A stretch of DNA of 64,000 bases from Ganoderma boninense (GCA_002900995.3 CM035313.1:1736001-1800000); one strand, 5' to 3'; shown: positions 49,055 through 61,161, counted from the first letter of the stretch. Translations and numbers: made by a program. The notes: generated by a model not told the origin, from the sequence alone.

Positions 49055-51032
49055 CTAAGCCTCTGGCCCCGAGTCGCTGATAGACAGACTGGCGATCGAC
49101 GCATCCAATGAAGGCCGATCGCTGCGGCTGGAGCTTGGACGCGACGGTGGGGCTTGACTGGTACTAGGAAAGCCTTGATAAGTATAGCACGCAAGGTCCC
49201 TTGAGATGGTGGCTGACCTTTCGTTCTTCCGCCACTTCCAGACCTTGCGCATCCAATACGCCATATCGAGCTTGTGCTGCATGACATTGACGATCCACGG
49301 ATGTTCCAGCATCTCCTTTGGAGAGGGACGCGCGGTGGGGTCTCGTGTCAACCTTCAGAAGATTCAAAATTAGCATAAACGACCAAATTTGTTTAGGTGT
49401 GCAGGACTGACGTCTTCTTGATGAAATCCTTCATCTCAGCGCTGTAGACGATGTCCTCTTCATCCTCCAATTCAGGTGGCTAAACGTGGGAAGCATCACC
49501 CAACGCGGGAGAAGGGCAGGAGAAGGGCACCGAGTAGAAGAAGCTCAGTGCGCGGCACAGCAAGACATGTTTTGAAATCAAGCACACACCTCGTTCTGGA
49601 CGATGTACATCATAAGTTCGATCGCCGCGAGATCGGTGGGGAATGGGAACCGGTTCGTCACGAGTTCGAGGAGCGAAATACCGGTCGACCATACGTCAGA
49701 TCGGATGGTATAATCATTCCCGGACAGGCGTTCCGGCTGTGTATGACACAACGCGGTCACGAAGAAGTGATGTGTGTCAGCGAAGGCATCCCCGCGCAGC
49801 CTCTCTGGAGATAGGACACGTACGGCCATATACAGACTGGTGCCTGTGAACGTCCCAGCGACGGAGTTTATCAACTCGCCCGAGACACCAAAGTCGCAGA
49901 GCTTGACAACGCCCTCGCGCGTAAGGAGGATGTTCGGCGGCTTGATATCACGGTGGATTGTCTTGCGTGAGTGCAGGTACGCGAGCCCCTGCAGGATCTG
50001 CAACACCAATCCAGCCCGGAGCCGTCGGTCAGCCAGTCAATTCCCAATCGTTCCTCCCACACAAGACGCCGCACGCAGCAAACGCAGCGGCGTACATGTC
50101 CGAGCGCATATGGCGCCCCACAACGGGGAGTCACCATGCGACGGATTCAAATCCGGCACACTGAATTGCCCCTACCCCACGACGAGACGAGATGAACAGG
50201 CACTCACCCCCTCTGCAAGCCGCCCGGCGACCTTCTCGCCGACCCTGGCGCCGATCTCCCGCATGCGCTTCCCGACGGACTCGAGCGAGCCGCCCTCGGC
50301 GTACTCCATGAGGACCTTGACCTCGCTGCTGCTCGGGCTGATGTACGCGCCGTAGAAATGGACGATGTTGACGTGCTCAGTGCTCGACGTGATCTTGATC
50401 TCGCGCAGAAGCTGCTTCATCGGGGCCTCGTGCGTCGTGATCGCCTTCCGCGCCATCACGACCCCCGTCCGCCGGTCGCGCACCTTGTAAACCGCACCCC
50501 CAGCGCCCTCACCCAGCCGCCCGACCTCCTCGAGCATGTCGTCAGACCATTGCTCGAACTCCTTGACCTGGGTCTCGAGGTCCGCAATCGACATCATGTG
50601 CGGAGGTGGATGTTGCGGTGAGATGGTGTGGTCCGCAGGGCGAATCGTGGGCTCGCTCTCGTTGGTGAGGTTTGAGCGCAGAGGTTGTTGTGGTGAGTCT
50701 TGGGGCTGAGGCCCACCTATCCCTGAAAAAGCGGAGCCGCCGCCCAGGTTGAGGGTATTAAGTTCGATCTTGGGGAATGCGGGTTTTCGTCGCGGAGAGG
50801 GGCTTGGCATGAGGCTAGGTGGTGTAGGGAGGGACAAAGTGGGTGTGGTAGAGCGCGAGGAAGGACTAGTGCTAGCAGGCGGGGAGAGCAATGAGGAACC
50901 GTTGGGCTGGTCCCTGGAAGGCTTGCGGACGTTGAGGGGGGCGACATCAGGGAGCTGAAAGGGATGTGGGGATGCTGAGCGGAGGGAGCGAGGCCCGATT
51001 GGCCTGGCGGGGCTGGGATGGAGGGACTGCAT
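49055..51032 (-). CDS. MAP kinase kinase, Ste7 family (Mkk1/2-like)
   Basis: Dual-specificity kinase that activates a MAPK. Exon 1 (51032-50208) encodes a Pro/Ser-rich N-terminus, then the kinase start with [17 protein letters not shown] (Gly loop), MARKAIT (ATP lysine) and [12 protein letters not shown]. After a 210-nt intron, exon 2 (49997-49824) carries [19 protein letters not shown] (catalytic loop), [20 protein letters not shown] (DFG and activation loop) and GTSLYMA. Exon 3 (49736-49590) begins PERLSG, completing the APE motif as MAPERL. Later exons encode [39 protein letters not shown] and a C-terminal Ser-rich tail. FTGTS in the activation loop is closest to the cell-wall-integrity MAPKKs Mkk1/2, but assignment within Ste7 kinases is inferred. 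A second, broken copy at 52621-53867 is an assembly duplicate. Confidence 0.88.
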
Positions 51033-51572
51033 TGTGCCGGACGGTGAGGAGGACGACGGTCGCCTGCTTGACTCTGAGCTCGCAACGGCTTAAGGACATG
51101 GCGGCGTCTAGCCCAGCAGCGCAGCCACGTGGCCGCCACTCTCGGTCGAGTCTCATGTCGCCGCCCGCCCAGCTCGAGCAGATCCAAGGCACATGCGCCC
51201 CCGTCCCAATCGCCAGCCTCGACACAACGCACCCGTCCAAACAAACACCGATGTCCTCGATTACATCCCGACCTCCCCGCTCTACACATCGATACACGAC
51301 CCGCAGATCACATGCGGCCGCAATACAGTCCTTGCCAGAACCCAACTTTAAAATTACCGAATCGATCGAACCTCTACCAGACATGCGCGTTCAGTCTTCA
51401 GATGGGACGAGCCCGGAGACATTTCCAGACCGAGAGAAAATAGACGACCAGGCTCAGAGCTGTTCATTCACGACTGTGGAATCTGTGTGGGAAGACGCTA
51501 TTTCGTCAACGCAGCTCCCGGCTCCGGAGGGCGATTCGACTCACGTACCAAATTTACCTTCAAGCTCAAGCC
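51033..51572. other. MAPKK promoter region
   Basis: About 540 bp between the MAPKK start and the 3' end of the next minus-strand gene. It corresponds to 53868-54399 in the duplicate. No gene supported. Confidence 0.55.
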
Positions 51573-52520
51573 TCACGACTTCACAACCAATCCGCCATCA
51601 ACGCGTTCCGTTCCGTGAATCCCATGTGCGTTCCCCCCGCCCCGACCTTTCCTACCCCGCCCACCCCGCTTGTGGCCTCTGCCCCGCCCACCGTCTCCGC
51701 GTTTCCCGCCGTCACTGTTTATGTTGCTGGTGCCCTGGCGACGCGATGCTTCTTTGACGAATTGGCCTTCCCTGCCAGCGACCGGCCCGGGGCCTTTGCC
51801 ATGAACAGCGCCCGGCAGCTTCACTCCGTATGAGATCGTATGCGTCGCGTCCGCAGAACTCCCACGTCACCAGCGCCATAGCGCGCTCCGACATGCTCGC
51901 CCAACATATCTAAGTGTGCGGCGTTTGACATTTGCCCGACCGGACGGTGATAGGAACAAGTGTAGTCCAGAGGCACTCGTTGTGGGCCTTGTGCATTTAT
52001 GCGCCAGAGGAAGGCGCTGTCCGACCGGTGTCTGCGCTCGAGGTATGGTCTTCTTCGGGGACGGTCGAGAGCCGACGTTGAACAAGTCTGCTCAGGGGGA
52101 CTGAGCGGATGTGTTGCGGTAAGCAGATATTCTGGAGTTCATGCGCAGCGGTGGATGAAGAGGGCGCAGCTATGAACGGCGGTTGTTGATGGCGAAAAAC
52201 ATCGGGATGGCGAAGAGCGTACGGCGAAACGCTCGCATGAGGAGTGTTCGGTGGCGCCTTCGGCATGCCCGGAGAATGGCTGGCTTCCCGTATAGGCGAT
52301 AAATATTGAAAACCTAGTTCGTTCTGCAGCTGGAAACCTTCGGGAAGATGTCCGGCATTGTGCGACGCCGAACATACTCGGCAGCAAGGCGAGGTGGAAG
52401 CTTCTGACCATTGGCATTGATGAGAGCAGCCGGAGACAGTGATCCTAACGTAGCCTTCCGAGCAGGGCCAAGAGCAGAATTACCAAACCGTTCGGTACTG
52501 GTCGCAACAGGTTCTGTGAA
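51573..52520 (-). pseudogene. Frameshifted partial copy of the RGG-tail gene
   Basis: Same sequence as the 3' part of the gene at 54400-57148 but broken by several one-base indels (for example near 51860, 51930 and 52195) and cut off by the Ns. The pattern fits poor base calling at a contig end rather than a biological pseudogene, because the other copy is open throughout. Confidence 0.85.
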
Positions 52521-52620
52521 NNNNNNNNNNNNNNNNNNNNNNNNNNNNNNNNNNNNNNNNNNNNNNNNNNNNNNNNNNNNNNNNNNNNNNNNNNNNNNNN
52601 NNNNNNNNNNNNNNNNNNNN
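52521..52620. other. Assembly gap (100 N)
   Basis: Exactly 100 undetermined bases, a common placeholder for a gap of unknown size. The flanks overlap by about 2.7 kb, so no sequence need be missing. Confidence 0.99.
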
Positions 52621-53867
52621 CATCCCGCGCAGCTCTCTGGAGATAGGACACGTACGGCCAATACAGACTGGTGCCTGTGAACGTCCCAGCGACGGAGTTT
52701 ATCAACTCGCCCGAGACACCAAAGTCGCAGAGCTTGACAACGCCCTCGCGCGTAAGGAGGATGTTCGGCGGCTTGATATCACGGTGGATTGTCTTGCGTG
52801 AGTGCAGGTACGCGAGCCCCTGCAGGATCTGCAACACCAATCCAGCCCGGAGCCGTCGGTCAGCCAGTCAATTCCCAATCGTTCCTCCCACACAAGACGC
52901 CGCACGCAGCAAACGCAGCGGCGTACATGTCCGAGCGCATATGGCGCCCCCACACGGGGAGTCACCATGCGACGGATTCAAATCCGCACACTGAATTGCC
53001 CCTACCCCACGACGAGACGAGATGAACAGGCACTCACCCCCTCTGCAAGCCGCCCGGCGACCTTCTCGCCGACCCTGGCGCCGATCTCCCGCATGCGCTT
53101 CCCGACGGACTCGAGCGAGCCGCCCTCGGCGTACTCCATGAGGACCTTGACCTCGCTGCTGCTCGGGCTGATGTACGCGCCGTAGAAATGGACGATGTTG
53201 ACGTGCTCAGTGCTCGACGTGATCTTGATCTCGCGCAGAAGCTGCTTCATCGGGGGCCTCGTGCGTCGTGATCGCCTTCCGCGCCATCACGACCCCCGTC
53301 CGCCGGTCGCGCACCTTGTAAACCGCACCCCCAGCGCCCTCACCCAGCCGCCCGACCTCCTCGAGCATGTCGTCAGACCATTGCTCGAACTCCTTGACCT
53401 GGGTCTCGAGGTCCGCAATCGACATCATGTGCGGAGGTGGATGTTGCGGTGAGATGGTGTGGTCCGCAGGGCGAATCGTGGGCTCGCTCTCGTTGGTGAG
53501 GTTTGAGCGCAGAGGTTGTTGTGGTGAGTCTTGGGGCTGAGGCCCACCTATCCCTGAAAAAGCGGAGCCGCCGCCCAGGTTGAGGGTATTAAGTTCGATC
53601 TTGGGGAATGCGGGTTTTCGTCGCGGAGAGGGGCTTGGCATGAGGCTAGGTGGTGTAGGGAGGGACAAAGTGGTGTGGTAGAGCGCGAGGAAGGACTAGT
53701 GCTAGCAGGCGGGGAGAGCAATGAGGAACCGTTGGCTGGTCCCTGGAAGGCTTGCGGACGTTGAGGGGGCGACATCAGGGAGCTGAAAGGGATGTGGGGA
53801 TGCTGAGCGGAGGGAGCGAGGCCCGATTGGCCTGGCGGGGCTGGGATGGAGGACTGCATTGTGCCGG
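52621..53867 (-). pseudogene. Frameshifted partial copy of the MAPKK gene
   Basis: Duplicate of 49787-51032. It holds the catalytic-loop exon (about 52660-52833) intact, but the N-terminal exon is broken by indels, for example an extra G near 53253 and missing bases near 53670-53860. It lacks the 3' exons, because the contig starts inside the intron after the activation loop. Best read as low-quality contig-end sequence. Confidence 0.85.
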
Positions 53868-55351
53868 ACGGTGAGGAGGACGACGGTCGCCTGCTTGACT
53901 CTGAGCTCGCAACGGCTTAAGGACATGCGGCGTCTAGCCCAGCAGCGCAGCCACGTGGCCGCCACTCTCGGTCGAGTCTCATGTCGCCGCCCGCCCAGCT
54001 CGAGCAGATCCAAGGCACATGCGCCCCCGTCCCAATCGCCAGCCTCGACACACACGCACCCGTCCAAACAAACACCCGATGTCCTCGATTACATCCCCGA
54101 CCTCCCCGCTCTACACATCGATACACGACCCGCAGATCACATGCGGCCGCAATACAGTCCTTGCCAGAACCCAACTTTAAAAATTACCGAATCGATCGAA
54201 CCTCTACCAGACATGCGCGTTCAGTCTTCAGATGGGACGAGCCGGAGACATTTCCAGACCGAGAGAAAATAGACGACCAGGCTCAGAGCTGTTCATTCAC
54301 GACTGTGGAATCTGTGTGAAGACGCTATTTCGTCAACGCAGCTCCCGGCTCCGGAGGGCGATTCGACTCACGTACCAAATTTACCTTCAAGCTCAAGCCT
54401 CACGACTTCACAACCAATCCGCCATCAACGCGTTCCGTTCCGTGAATCCCATGTGCGTTCCCCCCGCCCCGACCTTTCCTACCCCGCCCACCCCGCTTGT
54501 GGCCTCTGCCCCGCCCACCGTCTCCGCGTTTCCCGCCGTCACTGTTTATGTTGCTGGTGCCCTGGCGACGCGATGCTTCTTTGACGAATTGGCCTTCCCT
54601 GCCAGCGACCGGCCCGGGGCCTTTGCCATGAACAGCGCCCGGCAGCTTCACTCCGTATGAGATCGTATGCGTCGCGTCCGCAGAAACTCCCACGTCACCA
54701 GCGCCATAGCGCGCTCCGACATGCTCGCCCAACATATCTAAGTGTGCGGCGTTGACATTTGCCCGACCGGACGGTGATAGGAACAAGTGTAGTCCAGAGG
54801 CACTCGTTGTGGGACCTTGTGCATTTATGCGCCCAGAGGAAGGCGCTGTCCGACCGGTGTCTGCGCTCGAGGTATGGTCTTCTTCGGGGACGGTCGAGAG
54901 CCGACGTTGAACAAGTCTGCTCAGGGGGACTGAGCGGATGTGTTGCGGTAAGCAGATATTCTGGAGTTCATGCGCAGCGGTGGATGAAGAGGGCGCAGCT
55001 ATGAACGGCGGTTGGTTGATGGCGAAAACATCGGGATGGCGAAGAGCGTACGGCGAAACGCTCGCATGAGGAGTGTTCGGTGGCGCCTTCGGCATGCCCG
55101 GAGAATGGCTGGCTTCCCGTATAGGCGATAAATATTGAAAACCTAGTTCGTTCTGCAGCTGGAAACCTTCCGGGAAGATGTCCGGCATTGTGCGACGCCG
55201 AACATACTCGGCAGCAAGGCGAGGTGGAAGCTTCTGACCATTGGCATTGATGAGAGCAGCCGGAGACAGTGATCCTAACGTAGCCTTCCGAGCAGGGCCA
55301 AGAGCAGAATTACCAAAACCGTTCGGTACTGGTCGCAACAGGTTCTGTGAA
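52621..55351. repeat. Contig-end overlap, copy B
   Basis: This 2731-bp segment starts right after the Ns and matches 49787-52520. Errors concentrate toward its left end; from about 54400 on the reading frame is intact. Confidence 0.93.
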
Positions 55352-57148
55352 GAGTCCAGACGAGGTGGGACGACTTGAGAGGTCAGGTAGCCCGACTTCA
55401 TCTGAGATAGCCCCGCAGCCGCCAGAAGTTCCGGAGATAATACTCCGCCTTGGTACGGAGAGAACGTAGAGGACCATATTGGCGAGGTGGAGTCTGGAGG
55501 CGTGGGCAAAATACTTTGAAGGTGTTGCTGGCGGTATTTTTGAGCGATATCCAACGCCGACGTTCGAGAAAGTGATCCCTGAGCATAAGCCAAGTGCCGG
55601 GGTGCCAGATCTTCCAAGAGGATTGGTGATCGGGACGACTTTAGAGACTCCAGTGGGGAACCAGAATGCATCGTGGCCGGAATAGAAGCGTTCGATAGAC
55701 CGTGTATGTCGCTAGCCGAGCCAGAGGGAATCGTCAGACCGTGGGTCTTGAACCGGTCCTGAGAAAACACCATTTCAGGGCTGAGATCGTGTACCAGCTC
55801 TGGAGTTGGAAGACCGTTGGAATAGGAAGCCTGCCACCCCATGCCCGATACTGCGCCATCGGGCACTACTTCCAGAGGGGTTTTGTCAACTGAACTTCCC
55901 AGGAGTCGTCCGAGGTCGATGGGTTCTGAATGTTTCAGTATGAATTCAGGAGGATGCGGCAGTTCTTGGACACCACAGGGAGCCGTCACGTTCTGTTGTT
56001 GTTCCTGGGTAGAATGGCCACTTTGCTCCACGCCCCGTGGTTGAGCAGTTTGCGGAAGCAGAGGCCGTTGGCCCTCTTTGTTCCTCGTCTTCGCAGACGC
56101 GCGTCCCTTTTCGCCTGAGCTCTCAGCCGGGGGTTTGCCGGCAGAGGACTGTGTACTGATAGCCCTCACTTGGGTTCGACCGTTCATGTCGTCGCTATCC
56201 AAGCCCCAAATGACGCGAGGAAGACTGTCCGGTTCCTCGATGATCGTGCCCTCGGCACCCCTGCATGTGGTGGTATTAGGCATAGCTCGGGGACAGCAAG
56301 AGAGTCACCTACGAAGGGCAACGGGCGTATGGCAACGACAGAGGTCCGTGCAATGCAGGGATCGGGCGGGGAGGCGACTGTGTCCAAGTGATCCAACCTA
56401 CGAAAGCAATGAGCGATTGACGAGAACTGACGTCTGAACGTCACAACGGCTCACCTTCTTCGCTCGACTCCGCAGATGTCTCCTCGTCGATCCGGGTCTT
56501 GAGGAATTCGTTCGAGAGTTGGTTGCTAGTGTTCGCGATGATGACCACCGAATCCGGGGACGATGGCGTAGACGGGGTATGAGGAACGTCGGTCGCATGC
56601 GACCGGACGCGAACACGCGTATGGTGTTCATCCTCGGATACAAATGGGTCGCCCACAATGCTTTGGGCATCTAAACCGTCCGACAGCGAATCGCGGATCG
56701 CGGACATGGGCATGGATACAACACGGGCGGTTGTCTTTTCTAGGACAGTCTTCATGCGGAATTTAGGTGTCGCTTCTGGAAGGGAGACGGTGCGGAACGA
56801 CGATTGCCTGTTGAACAGTGTTGTCGGCCGGTTGGGTGGGATTGTATCCATTTTGAAGGCTCGGGTGGTGGTGGTCATAGACCTGTCAGCGGTGGAACTC
56901 GTCGAATCGAAGGAGACATCGGTCTGACACTGGCTATATGCGCCATCATCTTGCGTGGACGTCCTGGTGCGACCGGGAGTTGGCGGAGACGGCACTGATG
57001 CGGAGCAGGCGTCGACCCGCTGCGAGTAAGGAGGGTAATCCATGCAGGAAATTGGTAGCTCTGCGGGTTGGGTCTTGAGAGGGACGAGATCGGTTTGAAC
57101 GCCGCGTTCGATGTATTCCTTGACGAAATGGCGAGTTGTTGAAAGCAT
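54400..57148 (-). CDS. Unrecognised protein with Gly/Arg-rich tail
   Basis: No family recognised. An uninterrupted 627-codon frame (56283-54400) and an upstream 235-codon frame (57148-56441, start MLSTTRHFVKEYIERGVQTD) are probably exons of one gene, with a small exon between them at about 56285-56400. I could not make all phases agree, so two genes remain possible. The protein is Ser/Pro-rich and looks disordered. Notable patches are LDIAQKYRQQHLQSILPTPP, LPPRLAAEYVRRRTMPDIFP and the C-terminal Gly/Arg/Lys-rich segment (RGRGHKRGGRGRKGRGGG, about 54450). That segment is RGG-like and suggests RNA binding or condensate behaviour. LPPRLAAEYVRRRTMPDIFP looks like a short conserved linear motif. 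A broken partial duplicate lies at 51573-52520. Confidence 0.62.
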
Positions 57149-57413
57149 AACGATTAGAGAGGGAGAGGAGTTGGGGGACCTCGGGCTGGTTGAAAGTTGA
57201 ACATGGACGCTCTTGTCAAGACGCGAGTCTCAGCGGAGCTCGAATCACTCCATCGAGACCCACTCGTCACACTGTGAAGAAGTGATGCCTTTCCGTCTAG
57301 AGTCATGGAGCTGCCAACGTTTAATAACGAAGGGGGGCAAACGACTTTACAACACCACAGGTGAACACAAGGTTACGGGCATACCAAGACAGCCGCATCG
57401 CCAGCATACATGC

Positions 57414-58780
57414 TCATTTCTTTTGAAAGAACGTTGACAACTTGGCCATACCTTTCGTGTTGGCCTTTTTGAGTTTCTCGACACCTGCGGAGTTTCGAGG
57501 CTTGCGCTTCTTGTCATTGCTTTGGTCATTCGTTTCCTTGCCGTCTCCGCTCTCCTTCGCTTCGATGGCGTTCATCTTTGCTGCCGCAACCGCCATGGCC
57601 TCATCCTTCATGATCTTCATGTGAGTATCTAACTCTGCGAAGCTACAGCGAGAGTGGTTAGCCACGTTTAAATATCGACATTCACGGATAGCGCACTCAT
57701 ATGAAGAGAGAAGACTGTCATAGACATCCCCGGCGAGGTAATGAGAGACCATGTCACACGCGGCACGCAGGCGAGCCGCTAGGTGCAAGAGATAGTTAGA
57801 CTATTGAGGCACTCATCATTAGCTGACTCACCCCTCAATACGTCTTCTTTTCCGTCTTCCATTAGACCATCTTTCGCAAAACCTCGGGTCAACGTGCGAG
57901 AGACCTCCGATACATCCTTGTGAGACAAACGCGCGACTTTGGTCCGCAAGTATGTCTGGACGCGCTCAGCAGAGTACCTATAGACCACAACCTCAGCCGT
58001 GACCTCTGCCCGGGCGTCAGTCTCGCATACAGTAGTAGCTATCAGGGGAAGCTGACCTTTGTATTCGCACACATGCCGCATGGCAGCCTGGACGCAACGT
58101 AACGACGAAAGGTGCTGGAGATCGTCGGGAGATAACATTGGCTCAGAATTTGCGGAGAGTAGCCTACTTGCAGCGTCCTCAATGAGATGTTCTGGAGGAA
58201 GGTAGTTGCCAGAACCTGTTGCCTGTTCGAGGAACTCAGTGCAGGGCGTGCGCACGGGGAACGAGAGAATTTACCGGCTGGGTGACTCGCAATAGTGGTA
58301 TGAGGAGAAAGGCGGGATCGACTGGCGTCATCATGAGAAGTTTGCCGTCTATGGAGGGATTAATGATGAAAGACACAGTTGGCATGAAACGGCTTTGAAC
58401 TCACCTTGTACAACTTCTTCGTCGATGAACCATGACCTTGGATTCGGTGGAGCCACCGCCTGTACCTCTAGTACTATGCTTTTTGCGCCGTCGGGTTGCT
58501 CGTAGGGCAAAAACAATGAGGGGATGCCTCAAGGAGGGCTTCGTTATGCGCTCTGACTGCCAGTGGAGGTGCGAAGACACACCTGTCCGCGGGTGCGGAA
58601 ATCTCAGAAAACGTAGTGGAGCACCTCTAGCCTCGGTCAATTCGGATCGATCTCGTGTCCTATCTTGCAAGTGGTGGGACAGGGCCTGGAGCAAATCTAA
58701 CCGTCATGCTGTAGAGCCTCTCGCTCGTTGTGTGATGAGCCACACTAACCTGCTGGAAGAACGCCGACGTGGTACGCCAT
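57414..58780 (-). CDS. Ribonuclease H2 subunit B
   Basis: Non-catalytic subunit of the RNase H2 complex, which removes ribonucleotides from DNA in the nucleus. The start is MAYHVGVLPA at 58780; across a short intron it continues DLLQALSHHLQDRTRDRSEL. Family hallmark sequence follows: FLRFPHPRTGIPSLFLPYEQ (joined over an intron) and PPNPRSWFIDEEVVQDGKLL, then PVDPAFLLIPLL-type residues. The wHTH-like middle has CTEFLEQATGSGNYLPPEHL and LRTKVARLSHKDVSEVSRTL. A Lys-rich region leads to the C-terminal KGMAKLSTFFQKK, a PCNA-interacting-type motif (hydrophobic-x-x-FF) at the very end, as in other RNase H2B proteins. About six short introns. It diverges from the taspase-like gene, which starts 381 bp away. 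Confidence 0.88.
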
Positions 58781-59161
58781 TTGATATTGTCAATTTCAAC
58801 GGCGGATGCTTGTGCTGTTGGAGCGGCAGAGCAAGAGGGGACGAAAGGGACGTGAGCTGAAGAGCAGATAAGGGTAAGAGGAAGCAGGGCTGATCGGACG
58901 CGGCTGTGGCTACGCGACCGCGTTGTGTGCGAGTGTTTGTTCAGGGCGCTTGCGGTGTGGCCTGTCACATGTCAGCCACCGCCCGAGTTCGAGTCGGAGG
59001 CCGAGCTCAGAGCTGCTCTCTTCTCACTTGCCCACCTGCATACTCATAGTGTCTTGTGTGGTGCGTCGCTGGACAGGAAGTCCTGGTCAATAAAGGTAGC
59101 TGTTCCTTGTCAGCTACCACCCGAACGCAGCAACAAGAAAGCTGCTCCCGTGGGTTAATCA
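58781..59161. other. Shared divergent promoter region
   Basis: A 381-bp interval between the RNase H2B gene (minus) and the taspase-like gene (plus), so it must serve both. No TATA box is obvious on either side. Confidence 0.6.
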
Positions 59162-61161
59162 ATGGCGAACTGTCTGCCCCCCCTCCAGATCATTGCCGTG
59201 CATGGAGGTGCTGGTTTTCATCACAGGTCAACTGATCCAGATGTCAAGCGTGCTTTGCGCTTGTGAGTATTATGGAACATAGCGGCCATCTTTACGCTCA
59301 ACTACGGGACTGTAGAGCGTGCACGAACGCCGGAACCTTGAGCGCGTCCGAACACAGCGACGAAGCTGCCATACGGATGACGTCCATAGCAATATCCATT
59401 TTAGAAGATGATGGGTGTCTGAATGCTGGTTCGTGTCCTTTCTTCAAGCTAAACGGTTGATTTCATTCGCAGCTCTTGTCTGCCCCGCCCAGGATACGGG
59501 TCAAACCTTACTCTGAGTGGCACCACTGAATGTGATGCCTCTCTTATGGATGGCAATACCGGGGACTTCGGTGCTGTCGGCAGCGTGTCCGGTGAGCAGT
59601 CTTCGTGACAGTAACGCGACGGTTGTTCATCGCTTGCGGCTCTAGATGTCAAGAACCCAATTAGACTCGCGCATCAAATACTTCGCTATTCGCGCAAACC
59701 GGATGCTCTAGGTCGCATTCCCCCTCTGTGCGATTCATTCGATCTCCACGCACGGCTGTATTATTCATAGCCCCTAGCCTTTTAGTGTCCTCTGGCGCGT
59801 CGGAATTCGCTAAGTCGACTGGACTGCAATGTCCGCCAGGATCGCTGATCTCACCTCGAGCGCAAAACGAATGGGCGGATTGGAAGAGCAAACTTGACGC
59901 TGTAAGAGGATGTGCTCCATCGAGCAGCCCTCCCGACTCGACAAGACAACATGCTGCTCCTCAGATACAGACCGACGGCCTTCATGACAAACAAGATACC
60001 GTCGGCGCTGTTGTTTGGGACGTCGATGGCCACTTAGCGGCTGGCGTGTCAAGGTGGCCATCCTTTAGCCCCCTCCTCGTCATGGAAACTTACTGACGTA
60101 TGCACAGCGGTGGGTTACTACTCAAGCTCCCAGGACGAATCGGCGAAGTATATTCTTATTTTCTCAAATAATTTCCGTGCCCCGTGTTCAACTAGCTCCA
60201 CATGCTCCCCCAACCAGGCAGCGACCTATGGCGCGGGCTGCTGGGCCACGCCCACGACGGCATGCAGCGTGTCAGGTTAGTACTAGCCTTGCGGACCCTG
60301 CCTTCCAGCGCTGCACTTATCACCAGGCTGACTGCGCGGCGTTTTTATGCCCCCACTGCCCAGGCGCCGGCGAGCACATCACGAGAATGTCCCTTGCCCG
60401 AATGATCTGCGAGGCTGTCGAAGCGGCCGAAGCAGATGAAAACACCCATGACGTCCTCCAGCGTATACTTGGCAGGGACTTTCTACGTACGTCGACCGCA
60501 TAAACCAGTGCCCTAGCCTCGCTCGCAGTTGTGGTTCGCCCAGCTTACGTGTCCTCTCCCACCCTATCGCCGATGCGGCGTATTGGCAGGATTATGCTCG
60601 GAAAGGGGTGAGCGGACACCCCAGGCGGGCGTGTTGTTATTAGTCAAGGAAGCCCGGCCCCGCGACAACTCCGATAGCAGTTCGGACAGTGACATGTACA
60701 GCGACATCGAAGGCAGTAAGGAGAACAACTCCCCCGTTGTCTGCAATACGAGTCGTGGCGGCGGAGAATCGCTGATGGCCTTCAAACGTAAGTTTGCGTC
60801 TGGACCCACGTCTGCCCACCCCCGAGCCTCCCTAACTCAACTTCAATTCCGTTCATGCGCCCGGCGGATGCCACTGTGGGATGCACGTCCATGTTCCTGC
60901 CGCGGGTAGCTCGGCTTTGGTGCGCATTCACGACGGAGAGTATGGCGGTCGGGTACGCAACGTCCCTATGCCCGAAACCCAGCGTACGTCCCGCGAGCAC
61001 ACGCGAGCACCCCCGCGCCTGGTCTGAATTGCGTCGCTGACTCGTCCCTCATGTACGACATCACACAGGCCGCCGTTTTGCGCCGCCCACCGCGGGATCC
61101 GGGGACTCCAGCTGGTCAGGGTCCATCCGTGTACATTACCGCGTTGCCGTTGTACTGCTGA
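59162..61161 (+). CDS. Taspase-like threonine aspartase (Ntn hydrolase)
   Basis: N-terminal-nucleophile hydrolase of the asparaginase type 2 / taspase 1 group; these cleave themselves so that a threonine becomes the nucleophile. The start is MANCLPPLQIIAVHGGAGFH. Short exons give ACTNAG, a GYGSNLTLSGTTECDASLMD block, GAVGSVSGDVKNPIRLAHQI and LLLVSSGASEF. The autocleavage site is DTVGAVVWDVDGHLAAGVS with the catalytic Thr, followed over an intron by SGGLLLKLPGRIGE and AATYGAGCWA. SSGG plus GAGCWA favours taspase over plain asparaginase. A Ser/Asp-rich insert (about 60670-60770) and the exon LWCAFTTESMAVGYATSL follow. The last exon ends VYITALPLYC at TGA 61159-61161. Animal taspase cleaves MLL and TFIIA; the fungal substrate is unknown. 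Confidence 0.85.

Larger units (their letters stand above)
49787..52520. repeat. Contig-end overlap, copy A
   Basis: This 2734-bp segment ends exactly at the run of Ns and reappears at 52621-55351, differing mainly by one-base insertions and deletions. It contains most of the MAPKK gene and the 3' part of the next gene. Errors concentrate toward its right end. Confidence 0.93.

Noticed and set aside
50148..50160. GGATTCAAATCC in the MAPKK intron, resembling a tRNA T-loop
   Set aside because: No cloverleaf can be drawn around it; it is a short palindrome within an intron.
52314..52840. Open frames running through the Ns
   Set aside because: They translate undetermined bases and join unrelated contig ends.
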